From NCBI GenBank assembly GCA_004352715.1, contig SCFE01000094.1:865677-929676 (forward strand): 64,000 nt of DNA, given 5' to 3'. This DNA is from Hofstenia miamia. Taxonomy: Eukaryota; Xenacoelomorpha; Acoela. Positions 43,900-56,197 of the stretch are shown here, piece by piece. Positions within the stretch are counted from its first letter, which is position 1, and every line of letters starts with the position of its first letter. A model generated the notes under the pieces. The model saw only the letters and a program-made list of their open reading frames with translations, was not told where the DNA came from and did no database searches. Made by a program: the position numbers and the translations under genes.

Positions 43900-45050
43900 C
43901 ACTTACCCAGTTCAATTTAAGATTTGACAGCAAGTTAAAATTCAGGATGAGTATGATGAGGAGAAAATTTCAATAGAAGAGGTAGATTTTTTGGAGGAAA
44001 CACTGAAAAGCAGATGCCACATGTCTTTGTAGGACTAAAATCAAGATGGTTTAACAGAAGACCATATAGATAACAGCTCAAGATCAGATGGAATATTTGA
44101 AGCAAATCACTGCTACAGTAAAAAATCGCATTGTCATCAATATACAGAAAGCAGAGCGAGTTGAGAACAGATTGAAGGAGATCATTAGTGACAACAAAGA
44201 AGAAAAGAACAGCGAACAGGGACTTTGAGGACAAGACTTTGGGAAAAGATTGATATCAATTGATCTTGACACATTGACAAAAATTGGTGAGATATTACTG
44301 GAAAAATTTGATGAAATCAGCATTAGAGCCAAATAAATGTAACTCGTCAGGAAGAATAGAATGAGGGGTGAAAAGCTTTACAAATGTCAGGAAAGATAAT
44401 GCAACTAGGATCATTATGATAAGAGTGAAGATAGCAGCTTTCGATCATAGTAAGCAAATTGGTGATGGTGGAGCGACATAGAAGGTTACCGTAATAAAAA
44501 ACAAGGCGCTCAAAGATATTTGATAACCGAGAAAGAAACGCTATTGGACAGTAAGAGGTGACCTGAGAGGAAGGGAGCTGGTTTGATTTTAACAATGGAG
44601 AGATCCAAGAGGTTTTCCACAAAAGCGGAAACGTTTTGAGGAGTAAATGAAGGTGTAAAATTCTTTAANCTATTGGACAGTAAGAGGTGACCTGAGAGGA
44701 AGGGAGCTAATTTGATTTTAACAATGGAGAGATCCAAGAGGTTTTCCACAAAAGCGGAAACGTTTTGAGGAGTAAATGAAGGTGTAAAATTCTTTAAATG
44801 GATGGACATATCGGAAAGTTTCATGAATTACATAGGAAAGAAAGCCATCAGGATAGCTAGGACCAGACAGTTGGTAAGACTTAAGCATAATATATAAAAT
44901 ATCATGATCGTTAATGACAATATTGCAAAGACAAATGAATCGGGAATTAGGTGGACCATCGCAAAATGAGACCGGATCAGAACCAGAAACATTATAGACA
45001 CAGTTAGTGTTCAAGAATCAGCATTCTCCAAGACGCAGAGAGATTATTAT
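43900..45050 (-). mobile_element. Decayed LINE (RT region)
   Basis: Minus-strand frames: 45014-44718 contains LKSYQLSGPSYPDGFLSYVI, the usual block in front of the RT; 44622-44347 reads WKTSWISPLLKSNQ, TSYCPIAFLSRLSNIFERLV and a motif A remnant FPDICKAFHPS; 44332-44084 a PQSPCSLFFSS piece where motif B belongs; 44234-43935 reads NSLCFLYIDDNAIFYCSSDL, the catalytic block with YIDD for YADD. Many frameshifts. The N at 44669 and its 128-bp flank duplication lie inside it. A PHD-like cysteine cluster at 43650-43760 (+) is a doubtful relative. Confidence 0.75.
44541..44797. repeat. 128-bp direct duplication around an N (assembly join)
   Basis: 44541-44668 and 44670-44797 are the same sequence apart from a couple of bases (GAGCTGG versus GAGCTAA), meeting exactly at the N at 44669. 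This is the signature of two overlapping contig ends that were abutted instead of merged. Confidence 0.9.
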
Positions 45051-45410
45051 ATTTCAAATTGGGAATTCAGGCTTGGAATGAATGGAAAATAAGAAGGAAT
45101 AATAGTCTTGAAGGGTTTTAGCTGTAGAAGAACAAGGGAATGAATTGAAAAATAATGGTGAAAACTGTAAATATTAGCGTTCAAGAGCAATCAACAAAAT
45201 TACTAAAATTTTTCATTAATGATCACCTAAACAATTCACGAAATTGTGTTTCAGAGATTAACTGGAAGAATTATAAGCTTAAAACATAAAATAGTAAAGA
45301 AAAAGCACAAATACTAAACTCTTGGCTTGGCCCAAGCAAATTCAAAATTCTAAATTTAGAATTGTACAATAACAGCGTTAAAGTAAGTGTTGAAGATTGA
45401 TAAATAAAAT

Positions 45411-45749
45411 ATGAACCCTTCATCAGTCTTCAATTGGGAAGAACTCTATGTTTGGACAAATAATTCTTGGATTAGGAAGATTGTTTGGATATGTAATTAT
45501 CTTGAAGTCATATTTCATAATGTAGATACAGTTTGCCCTTACAGTAAACGTATGCAGTTTAGTCTTTCAAATTTTGAAATTACATTCATTTCCTTACAAA
45601 TTTTTCGTCACTTTTTACATGAACAATGTGAGAAGATATGCAAATATATAATAGATATAGCTGACATAATTTATGGAGATATAAACAATTCGTTTTGTTT
45701 TCGAACACTATGCGAATTTTTAAGTCAACAGAACTTGCAGCGTCAGTGA
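45411..45749 (+). CDS. 112-codon open frame, unknown
   Basis: The frame starts MNPSSVFNWEELYVWTNNSW and ends in SQQNLQRQ. It is the longest frame in this interval, with a fair content of Trp, Cys and Glu, but has no motif I recognise, no relative in the window and no splice evidence. It may be a chance frame or part of an unknown element. Confidence 0.2.
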   Translation: MNPSSVFNWEELYVWTNNSWIRKIVWICNYLEVIFHNVDTVCPYSKRMQFSLSNFEITFISLQIFRHFLHEQCEKICKYIIDIADIIYGDINNSFCFRTLCEFLSQQNLQRQ

Positions 45750-45759
45750 TGGAATCAGA

Positions 45760-47480
45760 TCCAAAATTTTAGGATCTGATCCAATCCCATTCCGAAATTC
45801 AGGATCCGCTTCGGATCCTATCCTAATTTTTAATAGAATTTAATTTTTTGATTTGAAACTGATCCCAATATCCAGGCCCGTAGCATACATGGTAGTCAGA
45901 TATGGTCAGTGACTACCATAAACACTAACACAATAATGATAAAATTTCGATTTCCTCGGATTATATTTGATTATTCTATTGATGTATATAAAAAATTATA
46001 TCTTATAGCTTAATAGAAATTCAAAAATTCTAATGTAAATACGATTCTGCTCAAGAGTACACAATGGTTCATTTAAAGGCAAGAATGTGAACTTCTAATT
46101 TCCAATTGACCATTAGTACGCCATAGGTGGCCAAATTTCGAATTTTGATATGGTCAGAATTTAAAATGCCCACTACCTGCATTTAAACATATTTCTGAAT
46201 GGTGGAGCATTAAACAAGGCCCCATGTAGCGAAATTCTGCATTAATAGTTGTCAGATTTGAAAATCTCTAATATTGATTTAATATGACATTGCTATTGGA
46301 TGGATTGTTAAGTATCACAAGGCGACAATACCATTGTAGAACCAGTATAAAAACGCTGAGACTGAAAATTTAAACTAACAATATCCTGCTTCAGATAATA
46401 ACTTAGAACTTTAAAATGAATAAAAGGCAATAACTATGAAATCTGCTTATTATGCATAATATGTACTATATAGCTGCACTGAATATTATTTGTATATATA
46501 TATATAATAAGCATGGAGTCATATGCAAATTAACAGCAATGTATTGAAAAATCAATGTTACATTTTGATATATTACAATAGTATCAAATGCTCTTCTAGT
46601 ACTACAATCTAATATTGTCAATTTTCGTAAAGCAAGCCCAAAAACTTCAAGAAATATTTTTGTCAACGATCATAAAATGGGCCAAAAATGCTGGACCAAT
46701 GTCCATCTATGTTTGAAATAGATTGGTTCTATTATCTGGAATTGTCCACCCACAAGAAGCAAATCATTTTCTGATTGACGTGACTTTGATTATAAGTGGA
46801 AATTGAGAAATGCTCTTCCAAAACTCCAACAAATTTATTTCCTTACTTATTTGTAAGCTTTGTAGAATCCATTTCCTAAAATTGTCATTAACTATAATAA
46901 TAATATATTTAAAGAGTTTAAATATTTGTTTCTTATTGTATTACCACCCTATTATTTTCATTATGTGCAAATCCAAAAATCACCATTTTGCAATGTTGCT
47001 ATGAAGTGAGAATTGAAATTATTCAAACAGCAAGATAAAGCTTACTTAAAGATTGTTAGGACGGTGAAAACAAGAATAGCACAAACAATGGCAAATTAAA
47101 GAACAAACCCAAAATATGTATTGCATACATTAAAAAAATTCTAGTAGAGTGTTTTAAAATCTGCGATAGAGAAATTCATTTTTGCAAACTAAATTTGAGA
47201 TTTAAATATAAATTTTGAAGTTTACTTTCATTGAAATTGAATTATAAATTTAAAATTCCATAAAAGCAAACTGAAATATATTGATACCCTATTTTTTGCA
47301 TTAAAAATATATGTATCAGTGATTATTATAATCACGAATCTTCAGAAAACTAATTTGATCTTGGTATTCCCAGGTTGAAAAATAATACTAAGCTTACTAA
47401 GTAGTTAAGACCAGTCCACCCTGTCTCATTGAGACACCCTGAAGTTCTCGTAGCACCTATGACTATTTGCCAGGTCAAGA
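45760..47480. other. Spacer with short palindromes and possible hAT-end word
   Basis: At 45756-45830 GGATC words repeat (GGATCTGATCC, GGATCCGCTTCGGATCC), including an 8-bp perfect inverted repeat around CTT at 45801-45819. At 45873 a CAGGCCCGTAGCATACATGG word resembles a hAT-type MITE terminus without a clear partner. No gene seen. Confidence 0.45.
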
Positions 47481-47489
47481 AGTTCTTCT

Positions 47490-47625
47490 TACTTTTTTGA
47501 TTGGTCGAGAGGGACTCCAAGCCCTGGTAACTTTTTTCTGATTGGTCTAGAGGGGATCTTTGATCCATGCCAGCTTATGGACATTGCCGGGGGTATTTAC
47601 TAGTGACTCACTAATTTATATAGCA
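47490..47625 (+). promoter_or_regulatory. Second copy of the CCAAT/GC/AP-1 cassette
   Basis: The plus strand carries two inverted CCAAT boxes (TTTTTTGATTGGTCGAGAGG at 47493-47512 and CTGATTGGTC at 47539-47548), again about 42 bp apart. They are followed by GGACATTGCCGGGGG (47579-47593), TGACTCA (47604-47610) and a TATA-like TTTATATAG (47614-47622). Order and CCAAT spacing match the minus-strand cassette at 165-325, where the middle site is TGACGTCA. No open frame longer than about ten codons follows the TATA, so either the gene is absent, starts in a distant exon, or the copy is a stray. Confidence 0.45.
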
Positions 47626-48459
47626 AATTTAGTTTTGCATGTTTACTTGCTTGCACACACGTTTTTGTTAATATACACTAGCAAACTATCACATTATATT
47701 ACGTTTTGTTGACTAATGATATATTTTCAATATAAAAATTCCATGTGTTTTCTGTCCCCTAGTCTATCTATATTCGCTACAATTTTTAATTCCATTTTCA
47801 CTAATAGATACATGTAGTTTTCACTAATACAAAATGAAGAAAATTTTTTTTCGTCAAACAATTACATGCATTGAAAATTAAACGTATGCTTTTTAAAAAC
47901 AATAAGATGCGAATTATTATCCGGTAAAACTTAACAAATGTTTGAATTAAAGACATAATAAATCGTTAAAAATGTAATGCCTAATTTATATGATAAAAAC
48001 AATAAATTTTCGGAAAAAACCAAAAACTATTTTATGCAAAAACTCGTAATTTCTAGTATTTCAATAAATGCATGTGATAAAACCCACATTTTTAAGACAA
48101 GACAAAATGTAATTTATTCCGCGGTTCACTTATAATGATCGTATATCACACCCTTAAATTTGTCTATTGTTGATGAAAGTTTGTATATTGTTGCTAATCG
48201 CCTTCTAAATTTCCAATGCACACATAATTTTCGGCAAGAGTTGTTCATCTGATGGCTTTAAGAGACTGAAGAACATCAACGTCCAATGAGATACCTAAGT
48301 GGAGAATAAGAGATATGCATATACAAGTCATTTTTCAAAATTAAATGGAAAATGAACACGTCAACTATTGTGTGTATTATAATGCTATGTGATAAACAAT
48401 TTCTAATAATAACAGAGGGAAATAGAAAGAACCGTCCAAAATGAGTCTTATTTAGGTCT

Positions 48460-48870
48460 CAGAAGTCTTCAAGATTTTGAAGACTATGTTAAGACTCTTA
48501 TTAGATCAGTCCTACTGGCGTCTAAAAAACAATGTCCTCTAGACTTCTTAAAGAAGTCTTCAAGTGCCCAATATTTTTTCATTACTTCAACAGGAAGCAT
48601 GCACTACTTAAAGTGTTGTAGCCCAAATATTTTGCAGAAGATGAAGGTATTATGAAATTATTTTTGGAAAAATTTATCAAGGTGTGTTTATCAGGCCCTA
48701 ATTAAGTTTGGTAACCCAATCAAAAATTCAACAAATAAATTTTCATCAACCCCAGCACCAGATTTATTAAGTTGCTTACCCAATTAGAAACAGACCATCG
48801 TAAATATGTCTTAAGTTAGTCCAAAAGATTCAAAGACTTCTGATGCATATGTCTTCAGGACGTCTTTTTC
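48460..48870. repeat. Cluster of GAAGTCTT/AAGACTTC fold-back units
   Basis: A perfect 9-bp inverted repeat (AGTCTTCAA, loop GATT, TTGAAGACT) lies at 48464-48485. A near-perfect palindrome AGACTTCTTAAAGAAGTCT lies at 48541-48559. Related words (AAGACTCTT, GTCTTAAGTTAGTC, AGACTTCTG, GTCTTCAGGACGTC) follow to 48866. It looks like a fold-back or MITE-like element; no target duplication was found. Confidence 0.6.
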
Positions 48871-49790
48871 AATTCAGTAATAATGAAGTTAAATAGAGTC
48901 TTCCAATATATAATACATATATTTCAAAACTAAAAGATTGAATTAAAACTTAAACTAAGTTTGGGGTAATTTTGTTACCCCGAGAATAACTAGAGCAGGA
49001 TTTTATGCTCAAATCAATGAGGAAGAACCTGATATTTTGTTACTTTTCCACATTTTTAAAGTAGTTTTTGTCTGTATAATATGGGAATCATCCTAACTTT
49101 GATTACCAAGATTCAACAAAAACATCAATAGTCTAAGTTTATGGCATTATGAATGGCTGCAGACAGAGCTAAATATTTTATTAATGAATTTATATGATTA
49201 AAACATGCATACATTTTCTAGTGGAGTACTTTGCACAAGTGTAGAGATGGAGTAAAACACGATTTAGGGAATGATGAAAAATATTTACAACATCTAGGCA
49301 AGAAAACATTATTAAGCCATAAATGAGCTGTTTCCATTACCATATACAAAAAATTGGTGTGACTATGGAGGCAGAATAAGACTATTATATCTGAACTTAT
49401 CAAGTTTGATCTACAACTGGATTATTTGACGCACGCCTATAGACTAATGGTAGAACCATTGATTGCAATCAAACTATGCATCCAAACAAAATGCATAGAA
49501 TTGACAACCACAAAAGGCAACCTTGAGAAAGTGTCCCAACTACACATCAAATGCAGCCTGAATCAAAGACAAGTAAATCTAACACAGATACAAGTTAATG
49601 TAGTGGCATTGGTGTACAGTGTGAATTGGTGATCAAGAGGTCTATGTAATTTAAAAGACATGCTCAAAAAGCTCACTTTGCTTGCCTTTGAACCTTTTTT
49701 TCCATTGACAAAATTTTGATTTGGACATTCTTTTGGTGTGTCCTTTAAACTTGGTATCAAGCAAATTGTGATTAAAAAAAAACATTTCAC

Positions 49791-50186
49791 TTCTGTTTTG
49801 TACTGCAACATGCATTGCAATGAATTATATATCTCTTTAGCTTCACAGCTAAAATAGCAATGTTAGTTGCTTTCTTAGTTGTATTATGAAAAAGGTATCG
49901 CAAAGTATTGAATGTGTCATCAATTTAACAATTGCTCATTTTATTCATTGAATATGAATATTGATTTGAAAACTATCTGTACTTTCGTTTCTGTTTTGTG
50001 CTGCAGCATGTATTGCAATTAATTAGATGTCTCTTTTGTTTCACAGCTAAAATAGCAATGTTCATTGCTTTCTTAGTTTTATTATGAAAAAATGTCTCAC
50101 AAAGTATTGAATGTGACATAAATTTGACATGCTCACATTGACATAAATTTCACATGCTCACATTATTAGTTTGAAAAAACAATTTT
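49791..50186. repeat. Tandem duplication, about 198-bp unit, two copies
   Basis: Units start TTCTGTTTTG at 49791 and 49989 and share CTGCAACATGCATTGCAAT-like, CACAGCTAAAATAGCAATGT and CTTTCTTAG blocks with roughly 10% differences. Inside the second unit a 25-bp sub-repeat (GACATAAATTT[GC]ACATGCTC) is itself doubled at about 50117-50166. Confidence 0.85.
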
Positions 50187-51017
50187 TAATTTCTTTTCTA
50201 AATATGAGTGATCTTAACTTTCCAAGCAAAGTAATCTCATGGAATTTATATCAAAGCAAATTTATGGCGAAAAAAAATTTACAGAAGAAAAGAGGTCACT
50301 ATATAGTGGCTGAATTTTATATGAATATTATAGACTTATAAAGATAATTCTCACTGAAAAAAATATGGTCCTTACAAATTTTCAAGTCACTATGAAATAC
50401 TTCAAAAACTGATTCTATGTGTGCTAGTAAATGCATTTATGGATATGTTATGTAGGGTTTTTAGGAAAACTTCTAAATTAAAATGTATTTGCATTAAACT
50501 AATTTTAAAATGGTATGAACTTTTTAAAAAAGAGATTAAGAAATATTATATATTTTACACTTGATTTTGATAATATACTTCAAAATAAAAATGAAGCCCA
50601 AAATATCATAGCCTGCACATTCAACTTTTAGGTTGAATGCACTTGCATAATATTTAAATATGGAAAAAGGAAAAACTCTAATATTGTATATAAAGCAAAC
50701 AAGCAATTACTTGTAAACACAAAGAAACCAACAAACTTTTAACTTAACTAACCTGTGCAAATATTTGCTAAAATTGTTAATAATGAAAACTTTTATCATA
50801 AAGTTAACCAATGAATGTTTTTGCTTTTAAAAAATTTCATAGAAATTAGAAACCCAGACTATCTTTATAATATGCTTACTCTTTAAGAAGAGGAACCTTT
50901 TTGCACTGTCAGGTCCATCTGCTCTCAACTCCACCCTTTCCTCCATCCATATATTGACAATGGAAATACATGAAAATATAACAATCCCTCTTAACACATT
51001 TATAACTAATTTTAAAC

Positions 51018-51930
51018 CTCGACAATTCAAATATGAATTCATTTTTTCAATTAAAACAATATTGAAAAAGCAATTTATAAATCTATCTAACAAAATTACC
51101 ATTTTCAAATTTCAAATACTATTCATATTATTTCATTAAATTGTGAACAAAGCATTGATCAAATAAAAAATCTAACAGTGTGAATAGATTCAAAAGGTTT
51201 GAAAATAGGTATAAACTGCAGTTTTAGAACAAAAATCAACTTATGAAGCTTTTATTAAAAATGAATTTCTTTAAACTCACTCCCATAGACTGTCACATTA
51301 AGTAAAAATTAAAATGCATAGATCTAATTCGAGCTTTCCAAAACATAAAACATTTCCACCTAAATTCGAACATGAACAATCCAAATATGAATTCATTTTT
51401 TCAATTAAAACAATATTGAAGTAGTGATTTGGAAATTCATCTGATGAAATTGCTGTTTCTTCAAAAATTCATTCACAATTAATCTTATTTCATCAAAATG
51501 CAAAGCACGGATTGATCAAATCAAAAATCTAATACTGCCAATATATTCAGAAGGTCTTAAAATAGGTATAAACTGCAGTTTTAGAATGAAAATTAACTTA
51601 TGAAGCCCTTATAAAAAATGAACTTCTTTAAATCAACTTCCATAGACTGTCACAAAAAGTAAAGATTAAAATGCACAGATCTAATGAGAGCTTACCAACA
51701 CATAAAAACACTTCCACCTAAATTTGAACAAAAAGAATCCAAATATGAATTCATTTTTTCAATTAAAACAATATTGAAATAGCAATTTGGAAATATTTCT
51801 GTCAAAATTGCAGTTTCTTCAAAATTCATTCACTATTAATCTTATTTCATCAAAAAAAGATTGATCAAATAAAAAATCTAACAGTGTGAATGGATTCAGA
51901 AGGTTTGAAAATAGGTAGAATGAGCAATTT
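51018..51930. repeat. Satellite-like tandem array, unit about 355 bp, 2.5 copies
   Basis: The sequence ATATGAATTCATTTTTTCAA recurs at 51031, 51385 and 51743 (spacing 354 and 358), each time followed by related blocks such as CAATATTGAA, ATTGATCAAAT, AGGTTTGAAAATAGGTA and CATAGACTGTCACA. The third unit breaks off near 51930. Copies differ at roughly one base in ten, so the array is not recent. No coding capacity. Confidence 0.85.
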
Positions 51931-54900
51931 TCAACAAAAATCGCCTTTGGAAGTGATTGAAAAATATCAAATTGCTTAGAGCTAAGGAAAATAAGACTAA
52001 TACCAATGTATTCAACAAAACTTCACAATACAACCTCTAGATTGACTTGTAAAACTAAAGATTAACATATTTAAATAATTTAACACCTGTAGCAGCTAAA
52101 TATGACATTGGTTTTTCATTTTAAGCCATAGTTGAAGAGCAATTTTAATAAAAATCTTGCAAATTTGAGTTTTCACATTAAATTTTTTGAATAACAGTGA
52201 AAGAGCTTCTAAATCTATAAATTTAATGCCAGAAACACATTTGCCAGTCCTTAGTCAGTGTATAAACATCAATCTTTACTGAGAAGTAGTAGTAGTCAAT
52301 GCTCAGAAAAATTTATATGATCAAAAACTCAGAAATCCCAGTATATTCAATAACCACAGCAATCTCAAAGAAATTGACAGAATGAATCACAGATATCAAT
52401 ATAATGGAGTAAAATGTAAATGAATTTTCAAGGTTTATCCATAATATCCATTTTCATCATCCACAATATAATATAATATAGGGGTTTCCTAATATGAAGT
52501 GAAATATTACTAAACAAAATGTTAAGGAGTAACAAATTTAAAAACAAAATGCAGTTTTATAGATAGTTTTTTCAAAAAAAATCACAATAATTTTAAAAAA
52601 TTACTAACCCATCCTAGAATATTCATATCTAAAAGAGAAAGTTTCTGATTATGGAAGATTGACAGGGAATTGTGGGAAATTGTTTTTGAATTTTATTTAT
52701 ACAATAATATCTCAAAGTAAAAATTTCCAATTTTTGAATTTTCAATTTTGAGAAAGACATTTTTTCAAGTTGAAAGTTTAAAAACATTCCACATTGGGAC
52801 AGGACCAAAAAAACTGCGCATTTTGGTTTAAAAATCTTATTCATAGCTTTATTATATCAAAAGTTATTAATGAAAATATCTTTTCTGAAAAATTAGCCCA
52901 GTGCTGGTTAGTCTAGCTCAGCCAATATTGAACTTTGAGTTAAATATGCTGAGAAACAAATTTTTCAGTGAAATTTGCTACTAAAAAATTCAAATGGAGT
53001 GTGATATCTTTAAAATGTTTGTTGCTATAGCTTGCTAAAGTTAAGATATAATATCTAAAGGCAAACCCAGGTTTTTAAAATAGCCAAGGATACAAAAAGA
53101 TTCTTAAGCAAAAACCACAGATGTTGATTTGCAAAAATAATAAGAAGAGCAGAGCTAATGTTGAAAGAAGGGATAACAGAAAATGTCAAAATCCTGGAAA
53201 TGACAAGAAAAACAGATAGAGTGATATATTCAAATGGAGGACAAACTGCTAACATCAATGACCTTGCTACTATCACCCAAAACACAGGAACAAATCAACA
53301 AGATAAACATGGAAAATTGTGGAACTGAAGTCCAACCAGCAAAATGGAGTTAGATAGATACAGAAGATGAATGCTATCTAGTAGAGATAAAAATAACAAG
53401 AGAACAAGAAGCAGAAATAGTTAACTGAAACTACCAGGACATCAGAGAAAATCATTCAGTAGCAACAATGAAACTAATGCTCACTAAATATTTACACAAA
53501 TTGAACTAGAAGAAATACTAAAGCTGTACAATCATCTAGCCATAGACATGGAAGGCATCACATAGAGAATAGAAGTAAAGTCACCAACAATACTGAAATT
53601 AATGAAGAAGGGTCTGACAACAATATTCTGGGAAAGAATAAACAAAGCAAAAATGAATTACCCAGCAATAATTGGGATGGCAACAATGCCAGTAAAAACA
53701 GGAGGATATCAAGCAAGAGAATAACAATAATGAGAGATGAACTAGCTGATACCAGCAAGGCAGACTCACAAATGATACTGATGATTAGCATAAAAGGCTT
53801 ACAACTATACAAACAGTTCCACCCAATATTCACAAGAAAGATAAATGAGCTAAGACAAACAACAATGATAACACAATCAATACAGATGACAAAAATAATA
53901 AGGCATACAACATAACACCAACAGAAAAAGAAGCTGTACTCAAGTTAACCAAACAACCAAAATTTTCAGAGGCACAATGGGAAGAACCTATAGCTGAAAC
54001 AGTAATAAAAAAAGCTGATGTACTCATTCATGGGAAGAAAGCAATCCTAAAATCAACACAAGCTGAGCAGGGCATGTAGAATAATCCAATTAAAATAGCA
54101 AAGCAACTAAGATCAAAACAAAAAGAAGAAAAAGAATAAAAGAAAAAATTTGCTTTATTATTTAATAAAATTTGCTAATAAAACTGATTAAATAAATTGA
54201 ATAAACAAATATCTGCTGCTAGCCCTTTTTGACATGAATCAGTAGACAAATTGCTCCATGTTTATTTTAGTCTGCAGACATAAGACATGCAGAATTTCTA
54301 CGTGTTATAGAAGAAATTGAACAGTAACAGGTACTTGTTTTCAATACCAATATTTGTAAATATCTAGTATAAATATCTACCAAGCAAAATAGTTAGTGAT
54401 GAAATAAATTCTTCAGAATTACATTTATCTTTTTTCATTACTGGTTTGATTTATTAATACAATGTGAAGCTAAGGATTTCATGCATAGTAATGATCGGAA
54501 AACCATGTTGAGAACGATTATTTAGGTCTGAGACCCTTATGGTGAGCTGTATTTAGGTTATGGATAGCTATAGGGTTTTTCTACTTGTACTTTGCTCACT
54601 ATTGTTTGAACTCACTTTACATGTAGTAACTGATTCAAGAAATGTAAAGTGGCCAACACTGGGATTACCTACATCTTATTTTAGATCCAAATTCTTTTGA
54701 CTATATGTGACTTATAAGTGACCAAATCTATTAGATGTTTAGTAATCATATTATATATTTATCTGTAGGTTAGGAAGCTGCCTTTTACTTAATAGTTCTA
54801 CATAAGTTTTTTATTGTGTTTACATGCTGCAAAGTAGCTAGTGTCAATTCATAGAAGTAGTTTTGTGTTTATAAATGTCATCACACATTGAAAATGAGAA

Positions 54901-55980
54901 TAAGTCAAATAGTGTCAGGTTTATTTATTTGCTAATAATAGGGTACACATAACACTCTTTCCTCTTTGAGTATGAGCTTGGTCATTGGTGTCTGGAACCC
55001 CTGCAAGGAATTGAATGTTAGTGAATGGATTTGGCATCAGGCTGATGCCCACTACCAAACTGGAGTCAGTGGTTACCTAAAAGGTAATTAGTGAGGAATC
55101 ATTGGAAATTAATATTAGTTATTTCTCAAGTAATTCAAAAGACTATGCAGTTTGGAGGATAGACATTGCCCCACAATAGGCATCTGTAACACAAAGAAGT
55201 AAACTACAATTGTTAAATGCACATCCTGGCCTGGTTGATGATTCTACAATAGGACCCACATGTGAAGTTCATTGTTCAGACAGTTTGTGTGTTGTTAGAC
55301 CTCCTCATGGGAGTTCCATGAGATGCCAAAGTTGAGCAACTTGTTCAGCCTTGGTCCTCACAGAGCTGGGAGGCACATTCATCTCAGTGAGCAAATATCA
55401 TGAGTTCCTGATCAGCAAACACACTTCAGATCAATGAGGGGATAAAAAAACTGTGTCTACAGAGGAGGACAATGAAAATGTGTGAGGGGAAGCTCCACTT
55501 GCAAAAAACTCAGTAACAGTAAGGGAACAGCAAAAGCATGAGAAATCATAATTGGTAAGTCATTAAAAATAAGGGTTAAAAAAAGATTTTCAATAACAAC
55601 CAAAAAATCCAAAAGAGAGACAGTAAAACTACCAAACTAACGAGAAAACTGGCTTCAACAAAGAAAATCCAAAGCAAGGGAAAGGTAAGACTACCAAAAT
55701 AACGGCTGATAGTTGACAATTGAGCCTCCATGAATGAAATTATTGCTTTAACTCAACTAACAAGAATTGTGGCACTACTAAATAAAAGAATGATAGCACA
55801 AAGTAGTGGCATCACAGTCAACTTCAGAGAAGGCATCTGTCACTCCAATTCCACAAAGCACATAAAAATTAAAGACACAACAAAGTAAAATGTACCACAG
55901 CAAATTGAAACACATTAAAATCACCAACTAAAACCTCACAGTTTAACTGACAGTAATGACCAGCAACCAGTGACAACTAC
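51931..55980. other. CpG-poor stretch, possible decayed element
   Basis: No gene can be supported. The plus strand at 53690-54080 is A-rich with charged frames (for example KEAVLKLTKQPKFSEAQWEE followed by PIAETVIKKADVLIHGK near 53930-54050), which could be a remnant of a retroelement gag- or RT-linked protein but shows no diagnostic motif. Minus-strand frames there (53055-54027) are shadows of A-rich sequence. CpG is almost absent from 52818 to 57299. Confidence 0.4.
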
Positions 55981-56025
55981 AACTCCTATGGGTTTAAAAT
56001 CACATCATGTTCATCATGTATAGTT

Positions 56026-56197
56026 GTGAGAACAATTTGGGGTAGACCATCCATCTGGCATTCTGACTCCAAAAAGGGTACACCATAGTGATAAATACAA
56101 AAGACATATACCTAATTGATCTCTGATTCCAGACCCAATAATGGGTGATTGAATATAACTATGCTTTTTTAGGAAACAAGAAGAGTTGTGTCCACCA
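56026..56197. repeat. Dispersed repeat, about 170 bp, related to 34233-34395
   Basis: Collinear with the copy at 34.2 kb and in the same orientation, ending in the same AACAAGAAGAGTTGTGT block. The 66-codon minus-strand frame over it (56014-56214) is a by-product; the equivalent frame in the other copy has stops. Confidence 0.65.

Noticed and set aside
47350-47568. 72-codon minus-strand frame
   Set aside because: It overlaps the second CCAAT cassette and shares only the DNA-level repeat with 184-378; no protein support.
53055-54027. Series of hydrophobic minus-strand frames as a membrane protein gene
   Set aside because: They are the complement of A-rich sequence (Leu/Ser/Ile-rich by composition), have no common frame and no splice logic.
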